Assembly (NCBI RefSeq): GCF_024362785.1
Contig: NZ_CP093301.1
Location: 4,278,001-4,342,000 of the forward strand
DNA from: Evansella sp. LMS18
GTDB taxonomy: Bacteria > Bacillota > Bacilli > Bacillales > Salisediminibacteriaceae
Direction of reading: 5' to 3'
DNA: 64,000 bases
Shown: positions 55,387-63,177 of the stretch, piece after piece
Layout of the letters: every line of letters starts with the position of its first letter
Position numbering within the stretch: the stretch's first letter is position 1
Translations under genes and position numbers: made by a program
The notes under the pieces: generated by a model
Told to the model about the DNA's origin: nothing
Database searches by the model: none
The model's input: the letters and a program-made list of their open reading frames with translations, nothing else

Positions 55387-56169
55387 ATGGAGTATAAAAC
55401 TCTAAAAGTCGAAGTGTATAACAATGCGGCGAAAATAATTTTTGATCGACCAAGAGAAGGAAACAGTGTTTCACTGGAATTTGTTAAAGAGCTTGCGCAA
55501 ATTTCAGAAGTGCTCAAGAATGACCCCGAAATACGGCTGGTACTACTGACTGGCAATGGAAAGCATTTTTCCGTTGGCGGTGACTTAAAATCATTTGCAG
55601 CTGCTGGCGAAGAGATTTCCGCTCATCTTCGTGAGGTAACTCTTCACTTAAATGAGGCTGTATTAAATTTTGTGAGAATGAATAAACCAGTAGTTGCAGT
55701 TGTGAATGGAACTGTCGCAGGGGCAGGGATGGGATTGGTTTGTTCCGCAGACATTGTAATCGCCTCAGATAACTCACGATTTGTTATGGCTTATACAAAA
55801 GCTGGTTTGACTCCTGATGGGGGTACAAGTTATCTTCTGCCACGGTTAATTGGTTTAAGAAAATCAATGGAACTGGCTTTATTAAACAGAATGCTGACTG
55901 CAGAAGAAGCACTGGAATGGGGCCTAATAACCCGTACATGCAGCGAAACGGAGCTTGAAAGTACTGTTGATAGTTTAGTTGATACTATGGCAAGTGGTGC
56001 TGTTGAAGCTTTTGGAAAAACGAAAGACCTGCTATACAGCTCTTTGGAGGCTACTTTAGAAGATCATTTAGAGAAAGAGTCGCTCACTATTTCTGAGAAG
56101 GTATCCTCCCTTGAAGGAAAAGAAGGAATTACTGCGTTTTTAGAAAAGCGAAAGCCTAATTTCAACTAA
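55387..56169 (+). CDS. Enoyl-CoA hydratase/isomerase family protein, PaaG-like
   Basis: 260-residue crotonase-fold protein. The oxyanion hole motif [10 protein letters not shown] near residue 108 and the second catalytic position in [11 protein letters not shown] are visible. The Asp in place of the second glutamate is the PaaG-type arrangement, which favours isomerase over hydratase chemistry. The ATG at 55387 has AGGTGG 8 nt upstream; the GTG at 55375 overlaps it. It is followed 26 bp later by the LeuC-type gene in the same operon. Confidence 0.85.
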   Translation: MEYKTLKVEVYNNAAKIIFDRPREGNSVSLEFVKELAQISEVLKNDPEIRLVLLTGNGKHFSVGGDLKSFAAAGEEISAHLREVTLHLNEAVLNFVRMNKPVVAVVNGTVAGAGMGLVCSADIVIASDNSRFVMAYTKAGLTPDGGTSYLLPRLIGLRKSMELALLNRMLTAEEALEWGLITRTCSETELESTVDSLVDTMASGAVEAFGKTKDLLYSSLEATLEDHLEKESLTISEKVSSLEGKEGITAFLEKRKPNFN

Positions 56170-56195
56170 ATTGTAATGAAGGCAGGGATTCTTAT

Positions 56196-57617
56196 ATGGG
56201 TAAAACTCTATATGAAAAAATTTGGGATAAACATGTAGTAAGTCAGAGGGAAAATCAACCATCCTTACTCTATATAGATCTCCATCTTATTCATGAAGTA
56301 ACATCTCCACAGGCCTTTTCAGGTCTGCGTGAAAAAGGAAGAAAAGTACGCAGACCTGACTTAACATTAGCCACAATGGATCATAGTGTTCCAACATTAA
56401 ACAGGCAGTACCCTTTTGCTGACCCTGTCGCACAATTGCAGGTCGAAACGCTAAAAGGAAATTGCCAGGAATTTGGAATTAAACTCTATGATCTTGATAG
56501 CGATATGCAAGGGATTGTCCATGTTATCGCACCTGAATTGGGACTTACATTACCTGGACAGACAATGGTATGTGGTGATAGCCATACTTCTACTCATGGT
56601 GCTTTCGGAGCGTTGGCCTTTGGAATTGGGACAAGCGAAGTAGAGCATGTTTTTGCCACCCAATGTTTGAAACAGTATCCTTCTAAAACGTTAGCAGTAA
56701 AAGTAGAAGGCACTCTTTCTGAGGGTGTAACTGCAAAAGATTTAATCTTATCAATAATCGGGAAGTACGGTCATGATTTTGCTACCGGGCACATTATCGA
56801 ATACCAGGGAGAAGCCATAAGCTCTCTTTCTATGGAACAGCGGATGACTGTCTGCAATATGTCTATTGAATTTGGTGCGAGAGCTGGTTTGATTGCACCT
56901 GATCAAGTTACATTTGATTACTTAAAGGATAAAAAATTCGCCCCTAAAGGGGAAAGATGGGAAGAAGCAATAGAGGAATGGAAATTATTGTACAGTGATG
57001 GGGATGCGATATTTAATCGTGCTATAAATATTAATGCCAGTGAAGTGACACCACTGGTAACCTGGGGAACCAATCCGGGTCTGGTAGCTCCAGTTAATGA
57101 AAGCGTACCTGATCCCTTAACACTTCCAAGAGAAAAACAATCACTCGCTGCCAGTTCTCTTAAATATATGGACTTACAGCCAGGTACTTATATAGAAGAT
57201 ATACCAATTGATGTTGTTTTTATCGGTTCATGCACAAACAGCCGGATAGAAGATTTACGACTGGCGGCCAGAGTGGTAAATGGTTATAAAATAGCGGATA
57301 ATGTCCGGGGATTAGTAGTGCCAGGGTCTCAGCAAGTTAAAATGCAGGCTGAAAAGGAAGGATTAGATAAGATTTTTCTGGAAGCTGGTTTTGAATGGAG
57401 GAATTCAGGCTGCAGCATGTGTCTTGGGATGAATGACGATATTGTTCTTCCAGGCGAGCGCTGCGCCTCCACTTCAAACAGAAATTTCGAAGGCCGGCAG
57501 GGGAAGAATTCCAGGACACACCTGGTCAGCCCGTCTATGGCTGCTGCTGCTGCAATTAAGGGACACTTTTTTGATATACGGAAATGGGACTATAGAAAAA
57601 TGGAGCTGGTTAAATGA
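56196..57617 (+). CDS. 3-isopropylmalate dehydratase large subunit family (LeuC-like)
   Basis: 473-residue aconitase-family large subunit. It begins [15 protein letters not shown], with [36 protein letters not shown], and the iron-sulfur cysteines in [12 protein letters not shown] and [10 protein letters not shown]. Similarity to true LeuC is strong over the full length, and no leuA or leuB is adjacent. In this operon it may hydrate a different unsaturated dicarboxylate, as related maleate and citraconate hydratases do. AGGCAGGG precedes the ATG. It overlaps the small-subunit gene as ATGA. Confidence 0.85.
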   Translation: MGKTLYEKIWDKHVVSQRENQPSLLYIDLHLIHEVTSPQAFSGLREKGRKVRRPDLTLATMDHSVPTLNRQYPFADPVAQLQVETLKGNCQEFGIKLYDLDSDMQGIVHVIAPELGLTLPGQTMVCGDSHTSTHGAFGALAFGIGTSEVEHVFATQCLKQYPSKTLAVKVEGTLSEGVTAKDLILSIIGKYGHDFATGHIIEYQGEAISSLSMEQRMTVCNMSIEFGARAGLIAPDQVTFDYLKDKKFAPKGERWEEAIEEWKLLYSDGDAIFNRAININASEVTPLVTWGTNPGLVAPVNESVPDPLTLPREKQSLAASSLKYMDLQPGTYIEDIPIDVVFIGSCTNSRIEDLRLAARVVNGYKIADNVRGLVVPGSQQVKMQAEKEGLDKIFLEAGFEWRNSGCSMCLGMNDDIVLPGERCASTSNRNFEGRQGKNSRTHLVSPSMAAAAAIKGHFFDIRKWDYRKMELVK

Positions 57618-58234
57618 AACCTTTCTCTATACATAAAGGGACAGTAGCACCTCTAAAGAGGGCGAATATAGATACTGGTGCTATCCTTCCAAAACAATAT
57701 TTAAAAAGAGTAGAAAAAAAGGGCTTTGGTCAATTTTTATTTCACAACTGGCGATTCCTTGATAACGGAGAAGATAACCCAGATTTTGTTTTGAATCAAC
57801 ATCCATACAGAGAAGCTTCCATTTTATTAACGCTTCAGAATTTTGGTTGTGGTTCATCAAGGGAACATGCTCCATGGGCTCTTGAAGACTTTGGCTTCCG
57901 AGTATTAATAGCACCCTCTTTTGCTGATATATTTTACAATAACTGTTTCAAAAATGGCATATTGCCAATTGAACTTCCACATAATCTGGTAAACGAGTTA
58001 TTCGAGATAGAAAGTAATGTAAGTATTTTTCATCTGGAGATTGATCTTGAAAAACAGATGATAACTGATGAAAAAGGGTTTACCGCAGAATTTAATGTTA
58101 ATCCTTTTCGAAAAGAGATGTTGTTAAAAGGCTGGGATGACATAAGTATCACTCTGAAAGATGCAAATGCTATTGAGGAATACGAGAGTACTCATCAAGT
58201 TTTTTATAATTTGAATACTTATTCGGAAAAATAA
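57614..58234 (+). CDS. 3-isopropylmalate dehydratase small subunit family (LeuD-like)
   Basis: 206-residue swivelling small subunit that completes the aconitase-type active site. The [19 protein letters not shown] motif is intact. In the N-terminal substrate region the usual NxDTDxIxPKQ reads [11 protein letters not shown], so a normally acidic residue is glycine, which could alter specificity. It overlaps leuC by 4 bases and ends the operon. No clear terminator follows before the T-box region, though 58235-58350 is AT-rich. The biochemical role is inferred. Confidence 0.85.
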   Translation: MKPFSIHKGTVAPLKRANIDTGAILPKQYLKRVEKKGFGQFLFHNWRFLDNGEDNPDFVLNQHPYREASILLTLQNFGCGSSREHAPWALEDFGFRVLIAPSFADIFYNNCFKNGILPIELPHNLVNELFEIESNVSIFHLEIDLEKQMITDEKGFTAEFNVNPFRKEMLLKGWDDISITLKDANAIEEYESTHQVFYNLNTYSEK

Positions 58235-58355
58235 CAGGTGTAATTTCCAGGGAAGTGTTTGGGCTTTAAAATCTTAGAGAAAAAGAGTGACGAGTGTTAT
58301 TTAATGTAAGTATAGAAGATTCAAAAAGATAAATTAAGTTTTTTATAATTATACA

Positions 58356-58384
58356 TTGCCATCCACTCACCATTGTTGTAAGAT
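58356..58384 (+). promoter_or_regulatory. Candidate promoter for the tandem T-box transcript
   Basis: TTGCCA (58356-58361), a 17-bp spacer, then TAAGAT (58379-58384). This places the transcript start just before the first T-box stem I. Confidence 0.5.
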
Positions 58385-58394
58385 ATAGAATAAT

Positions 58395-58652
58395 TAAACA
58401 ATTTAGCAAAAGCAATGATGAGGTCATGAATTATTTTTACGGTATCCAGAGAGGGAAGGTATGCTGCGAACTTCCTTGCTTAGGAAAATAATTTACCCCC
58501 TCTGAGCTGCATTGGGGAACATGAAGTATCCAATGCCGTTGAACAACGTTACACAACCTTGAGCCGGTAAACCACTGTGTTTATTGGGAATTTGGGTGGA
58601 ACCACGAGTATAACGCGCTCGTCCCTTTAGCAGGGATGAGTGCGTTTTTTAT
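58395..58652 (+). promoter_or_regulatory. T-box riboswitch 1 (tRNA-sensing leader)
   Basis: It holds AGAGAGGGAAGG in the stem I region, a 9-bp stem AATTATTTT/AAAATAATT, the T-box core GGGTGGAACCACG (58594-58606) and a terminator, CGCGCTCGTCCCT/AGGGATGAGTGCG with T6 (58614-58650). Uncharged tRNA pairing with the T-box would favour antitermination. The specifier codon lies in TTTACCCCCTCTGAG. By spacing to GAG, ACC (Thr) is the best guess, with UAC (Tyr) one base away as an alternative, so I do not assign it. Confidence 0.9.
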
Positions 58653-58664
58653 TTGTAAATAGAA

Positions 58665-58912
58665 AAGCGATGAAGAGGACATGAGTTATTTTTACGGTAT
58701 CCAGAGAGGGAAGCGACTGCTGAGAGCTTCCTTACTTAGGAAAATAATTTACCGCCTCCAAGCTGTATTGGTGAACTGTAGTATCCAGTACCGTTTATGC
58801 CGCGTTAGAGCACCAGAGCCATAAGAAGATTATCCTCTTCTTATGGAAAGTTGGGTGGAACCACGGGTAAAAACACACTCGTCCCTTTCAGAGGGATGCG
58901 TGTGTTTTTTAT
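58665..58912 (+). promoter_or_regulatory. T-box riboswitch 2 (tRNA-sensing leader), tandem to the first
   Basis: A second complete T-box: AGAGAGGGAAGCG, the same stem I helix, the specifier area TTTACCGCCTCC, the core GGGTGGAACCACGG (58853-58866), and a terminator ACACACTCGTCCCT/AGGGATGCGTGTGT (58873-58905) with a long T-run. It is similar to the first over most of its length, so the pair arose by duplication and should sense the same tRNA. The two in series give tighter control of the gene at 58950. Confidence 0.9.
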
Positions 58913-58949
58913 TTTGCTTACGAGAATTAATAAAAGGAGAGTGATAAGC

Positions 58950-59840
58950 ATGGCACAGGTAAAAGAAGTTGTAAGGAAACAGGCAAATGCCGGTGATGGT
59001 ACAGCTATTAAAAAGGTCTCATCTCTAGGCCGGTTTATTGCAGATCCTGCTATAAAATTTAACGAAAAATCTGCCTTCGCAGCCCAATTCACAGAGCTAT
59101 TCGGCTATGAAGATAGTGGGATACGTAAACAAAGGAAAGTATATTTAACGGATTTTCCAGGTGATAAGGCTTTGAAAAGATTTATAGAAGAAAGTAATGA
59201 GGGAGATGCTCTGTTTATTGAAAAGCTGCCAGTGAAGAACAGCGGAATTTCATACGAGGCAAAAACACCTGAACCAATACCGGATATGAACGCTTATGCG
59301 GAGAAAATAAAGGAGAAAAAGCTCTCTGTATACTCCTGTCAAATTCCTTTTATAACCCTTAGCCCACTAAGCGTAAGTCTTGCTGTGGCAGAAAGAATAA
59401 ATGGCAAAGTGACAAGGGGCTGTGTTTTCAACGATAAAAAAGACAATATTTCACTCATTATTTGCGAATTGGATAACATAGCCGCTGACGGTGTAGGGTT
59501 TGGGCCGGAAGCCTTAGAAGAGGTCCTTGAGCCAGCAGACAGCTGTGTTAAAAAAATTAAAAAAGCAGCAATTGCAGCAGGACCCAGCTGTAACAAAGTT
59601 AAATGGAAGGAAGAGGCCGAAAAAAGAGGGGCGGATATCTATATTTCAGTTGAATTTCAAGATCGAAAAGGAACTGACTCTGAAAATCAGAGTGACACTA
59701 TTGCAGCTGAGTCTGTTTCATATATTTCTTTACCGTGTTTGAATCTGCCTATTAATGAAGCAGATTATATTCTTAAGAAGCAACTTATGAAAAAATGGGT
59801 GGAAGATAATCTTGGAATCCCTGTAGTTTTGATTCCTTAA
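58950..59840 (+). CDS. Unidentified protein under tandem T-box control
   Basis: 296-residue protein of no family I recognise. It begins MAQVKEVVRKQANAGDGTAI, with no signal peptide or obvious membrane helix. Later stretches include VYSCQIPFITLSPLSVSLAV, TRGCVFNDKKDN and AAGPSCNKVKW. It has several scattered cysteines but no clear metal motif. It is the only gene after the two T-boxes, so its level should follow charging of one tRNA species. An aminoacyl-tRNA, amino-acid uptake or amino-acid metabolism role would be expected, but none is visible in the sequence. AAAAGGAGAG precedes the ATG at about 9 nt. Confidence 0.75.
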   Translation: MAQVKEVVRKQANAGDGTAIKKVSSLGRFIADPAIKFNEKSAFAAQFTELFGYEDSGIRKQRKVYLTDFPGDKALKRFIEESNEGDALFIEKLPVKNSGISYEAKTPEPIPDMNAYAEKIKEKKLSVYSCQIPFITLSPLSVSLAVAERINGKVTRGCVFNDKKDNISLIICELDNIAADGVGFGPEALEEVLEPADSCVKKIKKAAIAAGPSCNKVKWKEEAEKRGADIYISVEFQDRKGTDSENQSDTIAAESVSYISLPCLNLPINEADYILKKQLMKKWVEDNLGIPVVLIP

Positions 59841-59984
59841 CAAAGTCATTTATTTTTCCTGTGAAGACAAAGCGCTTCATTCTTTACAGCCGACTTAAAA
59901 AACACGTTTTTCAGAATATTTATTCGGTTATAGGTAAGCAGAGGCTGAGGCCTGAATTTTTAAAGGAGTGATGCCATAACAAGA

Positions 59985-60113
59985 AGATTATTAGGTCTAT
60001 GGAAAATTCCAAAAAAATAAGGGCCTGTTACAAAGGAAAAGATAACCGTTCTTTTTGAGTTGACAGAAGCTTTGGACGAGAGATTTAAGGCAAGTCAGGC
60101 TATGGCTGAATAA
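59985..60113 (+). pseudogene. Degenerate short open frame before the small gene at 60138
   Basis: Following AAAGGAGTGATGCC, one frame reads TRRLLGLWKIPKK, a TAA, then GPVTKEKITVLFELTEALDE and ending FKASQAMAE. The stop after an A7 run suggests either a slippage error or a decayed small gene. No convincing intact start exists. I do not recognise it. Confidence 0.3.
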
Positions 60114-60137
60114 TAATCTTTGAAAGGGTGGTTATTT

Positions 60138-60335
60138 ATGAACCTTCACGTGAAAAAGATTAACTGGGCAGGCAGCACAACATATCAGGTAACGGGCAAG
60201 GGTGTTGATGTTAAAGTGGCCATGAGCAGGGGAGAGGAACTGGATGATGAATACTTAGTTGGCAAAGGAGCAAAGAAGCACAAACAGAAAATCTGGGAGG
60301 CAATAACCTTACATAGGGATCAGTTAGCGAGGTGA
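60138..60335 (+). CDS. Small hypothetical protein
   Basis: 65 residues, MNLHVKKINWAGSTTYQVTG and onward, mixed beta then helical, with a basic stretch (GKGAKKHKQKIWEAI). The ATG at 60138 has AAAGGGTGG upstream; an earlier in-frame ATG at 60120 lacks a site. No family is recognised. A family A repeat with a terminator-like hairpin begins right after it. Confidence 0.55.
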   Translation: MNLHVKKINWAGSTTYQVTGKGVDVKVAMSRGEELDDEYLVGKGAKKHKQKIWEAITLHRDQLAR

Positions 60336-60340
60336 TCAGC

Positions 60341-60460
60341 AGTGGACTGGCACTTCGGTAGGGAGATAAGTTACCCCATCTTGAGCATTGAGCTCATTTT
60401 GGGGGCCTTATCTTTTTTTGTGGTCAGATAATATGGCTGCTATAAGCAGACCAGACGAAC
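60341..60460 (+). repeat. Dispersed repeat family A, copy 4
   Basis: Contains GTGGACTGGCACTTCGG, AGATAAGTTACCCCATCTTG, GGGGGCCTTATCTTTTTTT and AATATGGCTGCTATAAGC. It immediately follows the small gene at 60138, and the hairpin could act as its terminator. Confidence 0.8.
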
Positions 60461-60523
60461 TTGCTCAAAGGGAAACAGGTTAGTAGTCTTGGAGAGATTT
60501 TTTTTTGGGGAGGGGGGACACCG

Positions 60524-60541
60524 ACTGTCCCTGTGTCCCTA
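60524..60541. repeat. Short GGGACA palindromic repeat (family F), copy at the end of the UPF0316 gene
   Basis: GGGGACACCGACTGTCCC followed by TGTGTCCCTAG. The family also occurs inside the B elements (21099, 25532) and at 63151. The minus-strand stop of the UPF0316 gene (CTAG on the plus strand) touches this copy. Confidence 0.6.
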
Positions 60542-61072
60542 GTCAGCCGATTTTCTTTTAGTTTTTTTCATAGCCTTTAATAAATATCCTCCCTTAAATT
60601 TTCGAGGCTCATAAGAAATAATGAAGGCATGCGGTTCGTATTCCTCAATCATCTTCATCAATTTTTCTTCCATGCTCCTTTTAGTCAAAATTTGGAGCTG
60701 ATAACGAACACTATCTTTTCCCATCCCTTCAAAAACTGTCACTCCAAATCCTTCGTTTCGAAGAGTTGAAACCAGTTCAGTATTATTATGCATCAAGTTA
60801 ACAGTAAGGTTTGTATAACCTAAAGCCATTTTATTTTCGATATAATTTCCTAAATAAATACCAGCAGCAAAGCCTAACGCATATACAAGCATCTCAGCGA
60901 TACTTTGCTCCCCGCTAAGAACAATGGATAATCCGAACACATAGATCAACGCTTCCAGAAATCCAAAAATAGAAGCAGGTATGCTCATGTTCTTAACGAC
61001 AAAAATAATTCGAAGAGATAAGACAGGCACCAATATAAGCTGTAATAAAAAAATCAAAAGGATGTTGGACAT
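60539..61072 (-). CDS. UPF0316 (DUF2179/DUF5698) membrane protein, YebE-like
   Basis: 177-residue membrane protein with three N-terminal helices (about 3-24, 35-55, 60-78) followed by a DUF2179 domain with TNLTVNLMHNNTELVSTLRN, GFGVTVFEGMGKDSVRYQL and HAFIISYEPRKFKGGYL. The family is common in Bacillus. Its role is unproved, perhaps in small-molecule sensing at the membrane. The ATG at 61072 has AGAGAG 7 nt upstream; the frame is open to 61150. Confidence 0.85.
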   Translation of the reverse strand: MSNILLIFLLQLILVPVLSLRIIFVVKNMSIPASIFGFLEALIYVFGLSIVLSGEQSIAEMLVYALGFAAGIYLGNYIENKMALGYTNLTVNLMHNNTELVSTLRNEGFGVTVFEGMGKDSVRYQLQILTKRSMEEKLMKMIEEYEPHAFIISYEPRKFKGGYLLKAMKKTKRKSAD

Positions 61073-61239
61073 AAGTAATCTCTCTTTCTGTATGAATTTT
61101 TTGAAAGGAATTTTTTTAAAACCAGTAAATGTTAATAAGCAAAGAAACATTTCACTGTACTAGAAGAATACATAGCTGCAGCAGGTGCTTTGATAGGCAG
61201 GGATTTAAAAAGTATATATTTGATTGTAACAAATGAAAG

Positions 61240-61504
61240 AAAAGGGAACCAAGTGGACGGCCCTATGGTTGATTTTTACATTCAAGTGGTGTCCATTAAT
61301 ACACCGCTTATGACTTGTTTTGCAATTATTATCGCATTTGCGCAAAAATATGATAAGAAGATGGGTATCGGGACACTTATTTCTGTTATGTTCCCATACA
61401 CGATCGTATTCACTATCGCCTGGACGATTATGCTGATTGTATGGATGTTCTTTGGCATCGACTTAGGACCTGGATCTCCAATCCATTACACACCGGCAGA
61501 GTAG
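61240..61504 (+). pseudogene. C-terminal remnant of an AbgT-type transporter
   Basis: The reading QVDGPMVDFYIQVVSINTPL then MTCFAIIIAFAQKYDKKMGI and ISVMFPYTIVFTIAWTIMLI matches the last two helices of AbgT (p-aminobenzoyl-glutamate type) transporters, including the natural C-terminal end LGPGSPI. More than 80 percent of the gene is missing. The open frame continues upstream to 61142 with unrelated-looking sequence (EEYIAAAGALIGRDLK). It is not functional. Confidence 0.7.
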
Positions 61505-61561
61505 TGATGTAAAACTAACAGCTACGGAAGTTTAGGTGCCTTATAAAGGAATTTAAGGCTG

Positions 61562-61660
61562 GATATGAAGATAAGCCCCATTATGAGCCGCTAACTCATT
61601 TTTGGGGGCTTAACTTTTTTTGTGGAAAGAAAGCATTACAACTATATAAAGAGCGAACGG
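61562..61660 (+). repeat. Dispersed repeat family A, copy 5 (degenerate)
   Basis: GAAGATAAGCCCCATTATG, then GGGGGCTTAACTTTTTTT, then GTGGAAAGAAAGCATTAC, the last a decayed form of the GGAAAGATAATATGGCTAC tail. It lies about 60 bp after the AbgT remnant. Confidence 0.65.
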
Positions 61661-61683
61661 ATTATGCGAACAAATAATGGGGC

Positions 61684-61726
61684 CCTCACCTAGACCAGAC
61701 AAAAACGGGGTGAGGTGATTTTTTTA
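61684..61726 (+). terminator. Terminator-like hairpin in the gap before the DUF2382 gene
   Basis: CCTCACC/GGTGAGG stem with an 18-nt loop, followed by TGATTTTTTT. I see no intact gene that it would serve; it may belong to a lost one. Confidence 0.6.
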
Positions 61727-61870
61727 ATCATCGGAGTTGGAACAGAGATGGCAGGGCTTTATACATAGTAAATTTAGCGACAAAATTAATTAGGTCAACA
61801 GTATAATTTCAATGATGCAGGTGATGATAATTATCGTGTCATCAATATATTATTCCTGGGAGGTCTTCTA

Positions 61871-62350
61871 ATGAGCTTTTTTAACTGGTTAAACGGTAAT
61901 GAAGAAACTCAAAAGGAAAGGCGAAAAGAGGTACGGGAAGCTGAGGGAAGAGTAGATACGGAGTTCGCTGCGGAAGAAGCACACCTTGACCTTCGGGAAG
62001 AAGAATTAGATATTCACAAAGACCGTGTGGAAACCGGCGACGTAGTTCTCCATAAAGATATCATCGAGGAAGAACAAACTGTCAATGTTCCTGTTTCCCA
62101 TGATCAAGTAATTATCGAAAGGCGAGAGGTCGACCACGAGCCTTCGGATGAACCAATAACTGAGGAAGAAACGGTTCATATACCAGTAACTGCTGAAACG
62201 GTGGATGTGGATAAGCATACTGTCGTAACAGGAGAAGTCTCTGCTCATAAGCGATCCGTTGAAGAAACAGAGCAAGTACGGGATGTTCTTCACAAAGAGG
62301 TCGCTGAAGTGGAAGAACATGGTGATACGGATATTGTTAGGGAAGACTAG
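61871..62350 (+). CDS. DUF2382 (YsnF/AvaK-type) domain protein
   Basis: 159-residue acidic soluble protein. Two copies of the DUF2382 motif are visible: LDLREEELDIHKDRVETGDV near residue 38, and VHIPVTAETVDVDKHTVVTG near 105, each followed by V/I-rich strands. The family is linked to general stress in Bacillus (YsnF), but its chemistry is unknown. GGGAGG lies before the ATG. A terminator follows, and a related membrane-anchored gene comes 156 bp later. Confidence 0.85.
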   Translation: MSFFNWLNGNEETQKERRKEVREAEGRVDTEFAAEEAHLDLREEELDIHKDRVETGDVVLHKDIIEEEQTVNVPVSHDQVIIERREVDHEPSDEPITEEETVHIPVTAETVDVDKHTVVTGEVSAHKRSVEETEQVRDVLHKEVAEVEEHGDTDIVRED

Positions 62351-62404
62351 CATGAAGTTCAATGAAGTATGCAGCTTGTTCTAAACAAGAATATCCAACA
62401 GGTT

Positions 62405-62441
62405 AGCCTGTTATGGGTAAGTCACTCATAACGGGCTTTTC
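62405..62441 (+). terminator. Terminator after the first DUF2382 gene
   Basis: AGCCTGTTATG/CATAACGGGCT stem with an 11-nt loop, then TTTTCTTTG. Confidence 0.75.
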
Positions 62442-62506
62442 TTTGTAAACCTGTCTTTATAAAAACTATTTAATGGGAACAATAAAAAAAAAATCAGGAG
62501 GTCATT

Positions 62507-63022
62507 ATGGTAAAGTATATTATTATTGGTATGATCATTGGTGGTATGCTTGGATGGGCCTTGGAACTTACATATTTAACCGGAATTATTACAGGGGCTG
62601 TCGCTGGTTTAATTATATATTTAATGTATGCAAAATGGAGCCATGAACGAATAGATAAAACAACTGAGTCCGGAAAACAAAAAATGCTGCTGCGAGAGGA
62701 GCAACTGGATATAACTAAAGAGCGTGTTCAAACAGGGGAGGTCAAGGTTCGTAAAGAAGTTGTAGAAGAACAGAAAACTTTCACCGTCCCTATTAAGCGG
62801 GAGGAAATGGTTATTGAAGCAGGTGATGAAGAAGCATACCGAATTCCTCTAAAAGAAGAGGAAGTACAAATAACTAAAAGTCCTGTCAAAGTGAATGAAG
62901 TTTCTGTATCCAAGCGGGAAGTGGAGGAAATAGAACAAGTAAAAGGAATGGTAAAAAAAGAAACCGTGGAAATGGAGATTAGCGGAGATGCAGATGTAAA
63001 AGAGAAAGGTAAACATCTATAA
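62507..63022 (+). CDS. Membrane-anchored DUF2382 domain protein
   Basis: 171 residues. Two N-terminal membrane helices (about 3-22 and 27-42, with GMIIGGMLGWALEL) are followed by a DUF2382 region (MLLREEQLDITKERVQTGEV near residue 61, then EEVQITKSPVKVNEVSVSKR). It is a paralogue of the neighbouring soluble gene with an added anchor, so the two may act at the same site. CAGGAGG lies before the ATG. Function is unknown. Confidence 0.85.
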   Translation: MVKYIIIGMIIGGMLGWALELTYLTGIITGAVAGLIIYLMYAKWSHERIDKTTESGKQKMLLREEQLDITKERVQTGEVKVRKEVVEEQKTFTVPIKREEMVIEAGDEEAYRIPLKEEEVQITKSPVKVNEVSVSKREVEEIEQVKGMVKKETVEMEISGDADVKEKGKHL

Positions 63023-63150
63023 TTCGTCTAATTGTATGGCATTAAATAGCTGTTTTCTCGTCCTTGTTAAAAACAGGGGTTTTTCATTTTCGGAGAGCCT
63101 GTGTTTCTGAAAATGTTCACAGGTATGATTCGTAAGGATTTTGAGAAAGT

Positions 63151-63176
63151 GGGACAGTGAACCTGTCCCTGTGTCC
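63151..63176. repeat. Short GGGACA palindromic repeat (family F), copy at the end of the aspartase gene
   Basis: GGGACAGTGAACCTGTCCC then TGTGTCC. It ends two bases from the stop codon of the minus-strand aspartase gene, as the 60524 copy does for the UPF0316 gene. Confidence 0.65.
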
Positions 63177-63177
63177 A

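Noticed and set aside
58395-58912. TGG (Trp) as the T-box specifier, from ATTGGTGAAC/ATTGGGGAAC after stem I
   Set aside because: Those bases pair in or beyond the base of stem I in my folding, so they are in the wrong place. The specifier should be next to the AAAATAATT strand.
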